Both the position numbers and the translations under genes were made by a program. A stretch of 18,319 bases of DNA, from NCBI GenBank assembly GCA_002336035.1, contig DDED01000210.1, positions 1-18,319 of the forward strand, read 5' to 3'. The notes under the pieces were generated by a model. That model had not been told where the DNA came from and made no database searches. It saw nothing but the letters and a program-made list of their open reading frames with translations. Shown one piece after another: positions 13,968 to 18,319 of this stretch. Within the stretch, counting starts at the first letter, position 1. Each line of letters begins with the position of its first letter. Source of the DNA: Cellvibrionales bacterium UBA1963. Its GTDB lineage: Bacteria > Pseudomonadota > Gammaproteobacteria > Pseudomonadales > UBA7434.

Positions 13968-14755
13968 TGATCGAGGGAGCTTTGCTATTTGATCCTGCAG
14001 ACCTGCTTAAATGGCTGGTGCATTTTTTGTTGCCCTTTTTTCGTATTGCTGCGTTTTTAACGGCTGTCCCTGTATTTGGTAACCAACTCGTCTCTCTTCG
14101 CATTCGATTGATTTTGGCTTTTTCAGCTGCCATTTTGGTGTTTCCCTTGTTACCAGCACTTCCTGTCATAGACCCATTATCGCTGAAAATGGTCTTTTTA
14201 ATTATCGAGCAATTGCTCATTGGCCTGGGACTGGGTTTTTTAGTGCAAATATTCTTTCATGTATTTGTTATGGCTGGTCAAATGATTGCGATGCAAATGG
14301 GTCTTGGTTTCGCTTCGATGATCGATCCAACTAATGGAGTGTCTGTTGCTGTTTTGAGTCAGTTTTACGTGTTATTGGTGACACTTTTGTTTTTGGCTTT
14401 TAACGGTCACCTAGTAGCATTTGAAGTGGTTATAGAAGGGTTTAAATTTTTACCCATAGGCAGCGGTATGCTTTCCCAGTCAACTCTTTACACAATTGCT
14501 GCGGCCGGCAGTTGGATGCTCTCTTCGGCTGTATTGCTCGCTTTGCCTGCGGTAACGGCTATATTAATTGTTAATTTTGCGTTTGGTATTATGACTCGTG
14601 CAGCGCCCCAATTAAATATATTTTCTTTGGGTTTTCCTTTTACACTGATGTTTGGTTTGTTTATTCTATGGGTATCATTGGCAGGCTTTTTACCGCAATA
14701 TCAACAGCTCAGCGCTTATATATTTAGATTGTTAAATCAGTTATTTTTATCTTGA
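13967..14755 (+). CDS. fliR: FliR, flagellar type III export gate protein
   Basis: FliR is the single-copy subunit that completes the FliP5-FliQ4-FliR1 export channel and contacts FlhB. The 262-residue product is of normal length and very hydrophobic, with several membrane segments spread over its length. Seen: F-F-R-I-A-A-F-L-T-A-V-P-V-F-G near 24-38, R-I-R-L-I-L-A-F near 46, the central G-Q-M-I-A-M-Q-M-G-L-G-F-A-S-M-I-D-P near residue 104, and the terminal F-G-I-M-T-R-A-A-P-Q-L-N-I-F-S-L-G-F-P motif. All are typical of the family. It is the last flagellar gene here: flhB, which follows fliR in most gammaproteobacteria, is absent, and 127 bases further on an unrelated gene starts. Confidence 0.98.
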   Translation: MIEGALLFDPADLLKWLVHFLLPFFRIAAFLTAVPVFGNQLVSLRIRLILAFSAAILVFPLLPALPVIDPLSLKMVFLIIEQLLIGLGLGFLVQIFFHVFVMAGQMIAMQMGLGFASMIDPTNGVSVAVLSQFYVLLVTLLFLAFNGHLVAFEVVIEGFKFLPIGSGMLSQSTLYTIAAAGSWMLSSAVLLALPAVTAILIVNFAFGIMTRAAPQLNIFSLGFPFTLMFGLFILWVSLAGFLPQYQQLSAYIFRLLNQLFLS

Positions 14756-14882
14756 GAGTTGACCTTTAAAGGGAGTCAGTAATCTATGCTCCAAGACTCA
14801 TTATCCTTCATGATAGTAACAATAGGGTTGACTAATTATTGTATGATGCTTTGTCGATGATTTATAGATTGGAGTTAAAACT

Positions 14883-15782
14883 GTGAACAATAAAAAAATT
14901 CTTATTACTGGTGTGACGGGTCAAGTTGGGTTTCCTTTTGCCTTACACCATGTTGAAAATAATGAAGTCTGGGCTATTGCCCGTTTCGGCGACGTGAAAA
15001 AAAAAGCCGCGCTAGAAAAAGCGGGAGTTCATTGCCGTGTTATTGATTTGTGTGATGGAGAGTATGGTGATGTTCCCAATGATTTTGACGCTGTCTTTCA
15101 CTTTGCGGTAGCGCGTATTAAAGAAGATGATTTTGAACATGAATTGTCGGCTAACGCTGAGGCAACTGGCAAGTTAATGAGCTTCTGTCGTAATGCTAAA
15201 GCTTTTTTTCATTGTTCCACTTCGGGCGTCTATCAATCAGTAGGCCATGAATTATTAACTGAAACGTCGTCTTTAGGTGATAATCATCGCGCTATGATGC
15301 CAACCTATAGCATCGGTAAAATCGCGGTGGAGGCAGTGGTACGTTTTTGCGCACAGGAGTATAACTTGCCGACGGTGATCGCCCGATTGAATACCCCTTA
15401 TGGTGAGAGTGGATGGCCTTTCTATCACTTAATGATGATGCAGCACAATATTGACATCACGGTTCATAGTGACCGCCCATCTGAGTATACCTTAATTCAC
15501 CAAGACGATATAAACCGTCTGGCTCCTATGTTGTTAGCTGAGGCTTCTGTGCCAGCTGAGATATTTAATCTCAGTGGTCAAGAGCATGTCAGTATTGAAG
15601 AGTGGGTAGCTTATATTGAGTCATTAACGGGCTTAACGGCTAACATTAAAGTGACATCTGACACGCTCGAGAGTGTTAAGACAGACAATACTAAACTGCA
15701 AGAAAAAGTAGGGTCTGCTGAAGTGACTTGGCGCGAAGGTATTCGAGCAATGGTTGAGAAAGCAGGTGCACTTAACGTGTAA
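14883..15782 (+). CDS. NAD-dependent epimerase/dehydratase family protein
   Basis: This is a 299-residue extended short-chain dehydrogenase/reductase. Seen: the Rossmann nucleotide-binding motif G-V-T-G-Q-V-G at 10-16 (GxxGxxG), a Ser/Thr cluster C-S-T-S-G-V-Y at 111-117, and the catalytic pair Tyr 142/Lys 146 in Y-S-I-G-K. The C-terminal part, with N-L-S-G-Q-E and W-V-A-Y-I-E-S-L-T-G, resembles the substrate-binding half of NAD(P)-sugar epimerases and dihydroflavonol-type reductases; the substrate cannot be told. The start is GTG 14883, with Shine-Dalgarno GGAG at 14871-14874 eight bases before it. It stands alone: 127 bases after fliR and convergent with the minus-strand operon, 13 bases away. 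A sugar-modifying role in flagellin glycosylation would be speculation. Confidence 0.88.
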   Translation: MNNKKILITGVTGQVGFPFALHHVENNEVWAIARFGDVKKKAALEKAGVHCRVIDLCDGEYGDVPNDFDAVFHFAVARIKEDDFEHELSANAEATGKLMSFCRNAKAFFHCSTSGVYQSVGHELLTETSSLGDNHRAMMPTYSIGKIAVEAVVRFCAQEYNLPTVIARLNTPYGESGWPFYHLMMMQHNIDITVHSDRPSEYTLIHQDDINRLAPMLLAEASVPAEIFNLSGQEHVSIEEWVAYIESLTGLTANIKVTSDTLESVKTDNTKLQEKVGSAEVTWREGIRAMVEKAGALNV

Positions 15783-15795
15783 GCATGCGATTGAT

Positions 15796-16743
15796 TTAAA
15801 AATGTTGCTCAGTAAATCGGAGACTTGCCGCTTGCTGAGCGTCAAAGAATTCTTGCACCACCGTTTGTATAATGTCATCAACCGAGTCAATTGAGTCTAT
15901 CATAGCGACCGATTGCCCAGCAAAAGCGATGCTTGCATTCATCTCTCCGCCAAAATAAACTTTTTGTATTGCTGCTAAGGTTTCATTTTCTACGCTGCCT
16001 TGTTGTTCTATTGCTGCAGAATGATCGGTTTTTAAAACTCGCATCCAAGGCTTCGAATTTGTATTGATAATCCTCGTTTCCTCATCGCGAGCAGCCGCGA
16101 TTGCATTTTTATAATTATCATGAACTGGGCTTTCTTTGCTGCACACAAAACGTGTTCCCATTTGAATACCTTCTGCGCCAGCTGCAAACGCTGCCGCCAT
16201 AGAAAACCCGTCGGCTATCCCGCCAGCGGCCACCATGGGTATGTCACTCTTACGTCTAATGGCTCTTAACAAGACCAGGGTTGAAACCGCTGCAGGATTT
16301 TTAAATCCGCCACCTTCATGTCCCTCGACGATAAGCCCATCAACGCCTGCTTTAATTGCTTTTTCAGCAAGCTTTAATGAGGCTACTGAATGATAAACGA
16401 TAATGCCCGCGGCCTTTAATGTATGAATATACTTGCTAGGGTCGCCCGCAGAAGTGGTGACAAATTTGACGCCAGCATTAATAACCTGTTCCACAGTGGT
16501 GGGATTATTCAACAACATTAGAGGTAAATTTACACCAAACGGCTGATCAGTTAATTCAGCCATGTTGTGTATTTCAGCTAGGCAGTTTTCAACTTCTCCA
16601 GAAGATGTTTCTATCATGCCAAAGCCACCAGCGTTACAAACAGCTGAAGCTAAAGACGCGCGAGCTATCCAGCCCATGGGTGATTGAATAATAGGATATT
16701 GGCAGCCAAGATGAGTTAATACGCGATTCAAAGCCAGTCTCAT
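15796..16743 (-). CDS. Nitronate monooxygenase-like FMN TIM-barrel protein
   Basis: This is a 315-residue member of the nitronate monooxygenase/2-nitropropane dioxygenase-like family of FMN enzymes. Seen: P-I-I-Q-S-P-M-G-W near 17-25, A-V-C-N-A-G-G-F-G near 34-42, the flavin-site segment G-V-D-G-L-I-V-E-G-H-E-G-G-G-F at 133-147, V-A-A-G-G-I-A-D-G at 171-179 and G-A-E-G-I-Q-M-G-T-R-F at 189-199. True nitronate monooxygenases and FabK-type reductases carry a catalytic His after the E-x-G-G segment; here that position is Phe 147, so nitronate oxidation is doubtful. Relatives of this kind occur in acyl-CoA and steroid-ring catabolism of other bacteria. The start ATG directly abuts the stop of the upstream luciferase-like gene, with no separate Shine-Dalgarno, so it is co-translated as the last gene of the minus-strand operon. 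Confidence 0.87.
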   Translation of the reverse strand: MRLALNRVLTHLGCQYPIIQSPMGWIARASLASAVCNAGGFGMIETSSGEVENCLAEIHNMAELTDQPFGVNLPLMLLNNPTTVEQVINAGVKFVTTSAGDPSKYIHTLKAAGIIVYHSVASLKLAEKAIKAGVDGLIVEGHEGGGFKNPAAVSTLVLLRAIRRKSDIPMVAAGGIADGFSMAAAFAAGAEGIQMGTRFVCSKESPVHDNYKNAIAAARDEETRIINTNSKPWMRVLKTDHSAAIEQQGSVENETLAAIQKVYFGGEMNASIAFAGQSVAMIDSIDSVDDIIQTVVQEFFDAQQAASLRFTEQHF

Positions 16744-17640
16744 TTATTGGTTAGGCGCAAGCAGGGCAAGTAATTCAGTATCCGGCGACATTTCACCATC
16801 TCTTCTAAGTGGTTGAATGCACACATGATCGGCGCCTGCTTGCCAGTGATCTTCAATTCTTGATCGAATGGTTTTTTCATCGCCCCAAGCGACAATGGCA
16901 TCGACTAAGCGATCGCTGCCACCGTTTTCAAAATCATCATTGTCGAATCCTAACTCTAATAAATTATTACGATAATTTGGCAGACTCAAATAAGTTCCCA
17001 TGTGTTGTCTGCCAGCAAATCGCGCTTTTTCGCTGTCAGTCTCAAGCAGTACTGCTTGTTCTGGACACAGTAATGCAGTATCACCTAGCAACACTCTTGC
17101 TTTGGCAGTGTGTTCCGCAGTGACAAAATAGGGGTGCGCGCCCTGAACCTTTTCGGCTGAAAGCTTTAGCATATTGGTTCGCAATGCACCTAATAAAATG
17201 GGTGCTTGATCTTCAGCTTCTGGGCCCATGTAGAATGCCGCTTCCATATTGTCTAAATATTTTCGCATTTGAGTCACTGGCTTTTTATAATCATGACCAC
17301 GTAAATCACTGACCATCGGTGCATGTGACACGCCCAAGCCGAGTATGAAACGTCCTGGTGCGAGTTCGGCTAAGGTCTTTTTTCCAGCATTGGTGGCCAT
17401 TGGGTCACGGGCATAAATATTGGCGATACCGGTAGCAAAAATAAGTTCTTTTGTTTGCGCGGCTAAATAGCCAATAATTGCGAATGGATCTCGACCCACC
17501 GCTTCGGGCAACCACAGTGCCGAATAGCCCCATTCTTCAATTTTTTTAGCGAATGCTGCTGCTTCTGTGGCACTGTAATTGTCAATAAAACTCCATACGC
17601 CAAGTTTACCTAATTGTGTTTTCATGTTGATGTCCGTCAT
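16744..17640 (-). CDS. Luciferase-like (LLM class) flavin/F420-dependent oxidoreductase
   Basis: This is a 298-residue bacterial-luciferase-like TIM-barrel oxidoreductase. Seen: L-G-V-W-S-F-I-D at the start, the barrel strand W-G-Y-S-A-L-W-L-P-E-A-V-G-R-D-P-F-A near 37-54, A-T-G-I-A-N-I-Y-A-R-D-P near 69-80, and G-R-F-I-L-G-L-G-V-S-H near 96-106. These match the LLM subgroup often labelled F420-dependent oxidoreductase; in a gammaproteobacterium the cofactor could equally be FMN. The substrate is unknown. The ATG at 17640 overlaps the stop of the upstream SDR gene by one base (TAATG); an internal Met at residue 6 is an alternative start. It lies between an SDR and an NMO-like gene in one tight operon, which suggests a multi-step catabolic pathway. 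Confidence 0.88.
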   Translation of the reverse strand: MTDINMKTQLGKLGVWSFIDNYSATEAAAFAKKIEEWGYSALWLPEAVGRDPFAIIGYLAAQTKELIFATGIANIYARDPMATNAGKKTLAELAPGRFILGLGVSHAPMVSDLRGHDYKKPVTQMRKYLDNMEAAFYMGPEAEDQAPILLGALRTNMLKLSAEKVQGAHPYFVTAEHTAKARVLLGDTALLCPEQAVLLETDSEKARFAGRQHMGTYLSLPNYRNNLLELGFDNDDFENGGSDRLVDAIVAWGDEKTIRSRIEDHWQAGADHVCIQPLRRDGEMSPDTELLALLAPNQ

Positions 17641-18319
17641 TAATGAATGTTAGTTATATCAGCTGCCATAAAAGCATCGCCGAGAGTTTCTTTTCCGTCG
17701 AGACTTTTAACGGCTCTGTCGGTGCTGTGAAGTATTTGACGGCTATAGCAAATTTGTCCGATATGCTTCCCTGTACAGAGTTCGAGTGCTGCTTCAACCA
17801 TCACTTCGATGGGTTCAACCATGTCTGGATTCTTTTTTGCGATATCGATAACATAACTAGCACCTTCGGTTAGAACAATAGCTTCAGGTGCTAGTGTATT
17901 CATGTAGATATGATCGCCATAAATTTCATGGGAAAGCCCTTCGGTGTAACGGTCTAGAGCGGCCTTGGTGGCACCATAGGCCACGCAGATATGAGCCGCT
18001 TCAGGTCGGTCGCGATAGGGAACATGTGGTTGAAATGCGGTGGCGCTACTGATATTCAAAATCCAGCCACTTTTGTTTTTTCGCAGGATTGGCAGTAATT
18101 GCTGTGCCAGATCAATGGGCGCATTAACGTTTAGGTCAAACATCCAGCTTCGCTCCGCACTGCTCGACAGGCTAGGCATTTGCATTTTTGCCCCGGCTGC
18201 ATTGTTCACAAGTATATCAATAGGTCCAAAAACCGTTGAAGCCCTCTCAATTAATGTATCTCTAGCACTATTATCGCAAAGATCGCAGGCAATAGCGTGT
18301 GCTTGCCCGCCATCGGCTT
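17640..18319 (-). CDS. Short-chain dehydrogenase/reductase (5' part missing)
   Basis: This is the C-terminal part of a classical SDR; the frame stays open to the window edge, so the N-terminal Rossmann glycine motif and start are outside. The GTG at 18207-18209 falls inside the conserved strand I-D-I-L-V-N-N-A-A-G and is not a start. Seen: D-L-C-D of the cofactor region, the N-N-A-A-G structural motif, the catalytic Ser in N-I-S-S-A-T-A-F, and Tyr/Lys in Y-G-A-T-K (Tyr codon 17976-17978, Lys codon 17964-17966). The 226 readable residues fit a family length of about 250-290. Substrate unknown. As the first visible gene of the minus-strand operon it is coupled to the LLM gene by a one-base overlap. 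Confidence 0.9.
   Translation of the reverse strand, partial: ADGGQAHAIACDLCDNSARDTLIERASTVFGPIDILVNNAAGAKMQMPSLSSSAERSWMFDLNVNAPIDLAQQLLPILRKNKSGWILNISSATAFQPHVPYRDRPEAAHICVAYGATKAALDRYTEGLSHEIYGDHIYMNTLAPEAIVLTEGASYVIDIAKKNPDMVEPIEVMVEAALELCTGKHIGQICYSRQILHSTDRAVKSLDGKETLGDAFMAADITNIH

Noticed and set aside
14760..14780. CCTTTAAAGG palindrome after fliR as a terminator
   Set aside because: The palindrome has no loop and no following T-run; it cannot form a terminator hairpin.
14827..14847. TTGACT and TATGAT before the epimerase gene as a sigma-70 promoter
   Set aside because: The spacer is only about eight to nine bases, far from 17, and no proper -35 partner was found for TATGAT.
6724..15815. 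Shared 12-13 base string TGTTGCTCAGTAA near 6724 and 15804
   Set aside because: The second copy lies in the C-terminal codons of the NMO-like gene; a single match of this length in 18 kb with AT-rich content is not evidence of a repeat family.
18207..18209. GTG as start of the SDR gene
   Set aside because: The frame continues upstream with a typical SDR sequence; the GTG is the Val in the conserved strand before N-N-A-A-G.
1..18319. CRISPR arrays, tRNA or rRNA genes, insertion sequences
   Set aside because: No regular spaced repeats, no tRNA or rRNA signature, and no transposase frame or terminal inverted repeats were seen on either strand.

Overview
This window looks like chromosomal DNA of a polarly flagellated marine-type gammaproteobacterium, perhaps of the Cellvibrionales/Pseudomonas-like branch. 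The evidence is moderate to low GC, a fliE-to-fliR gene order of the Pseudomonas/Vibrio type, sigma-54 (-24/-12) promoters before the flagellar transcription units, and flanking flavin-dependent catabolic genes. The taxonomic placement is inference; no marker gene is present.

Layout: (1) 1-501 is the 3' end of an Old Yellow Enzyme-family alkene reductase. (2) 502-773 is a promoter region with a sigma-54 site and a FleQ/FlrC-like box. (3) 774-6589 is fliE-fliF-fliG-fliH-fliI-fliJ: rod/MS-ring junction, MS ring, rotor, and the cytoplasmic ATPase complex of the export apparatus. (4) 6777-8884 is a two-gene partner-switching module: a STAS anti-anti-sigma protein and a 600-residue receiver-like/PP2C phosphatase/HATPase protein, resembling Pseudomonas HsbA and HsbR. 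(5) 8926-10074 is fliK (hook-length control) with its own sigma-54 promoter and a strong hairpin over its stop codon. (6) 10094-10372 is a repeat-containing spacer ending in a near-perfect sigma-54 promoter. (7) 10373-14755 is fliL-M-N-O-P-Q-R: stator-associated protein, C-ring/switch proteins and the membrane export gate. The cluster stops at fliR; flhB and flhA do not follow. (8) 14883-15782 is an NAD-dependent epimerase/dehydratase family gene. (9) 15796-18319, on the minus strand, is a tightly coupled SDR, luciferase-like monooxygenase and nitronate-monooxygenase-like gene set, probably one catabolic operon whose 5' end lies outside the window.

The flagellar genes together build the basal body and type III export apparatus. 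Three sigma-54 promoters divide them into fliE-J, fliK and fliL-R units. The STAS/PP2C-kinase pair probably couples flagellar sigma/anti-sigma activity or c-di-GMP signalling to an input.

The points most worth a second look are: the receiver-like domain of the phosphatase/kinase protein, which keeps the phospho-acceptor Asp but has lost the acidic pair and the conserved Lys, with no hptB-like gene beside it; the NMO-like protein, which has Phe where nitronate monooxygenases carry their catalytic His; fliO, which has no ATG or GTG start; and the many non-ATG starts in the cluster.
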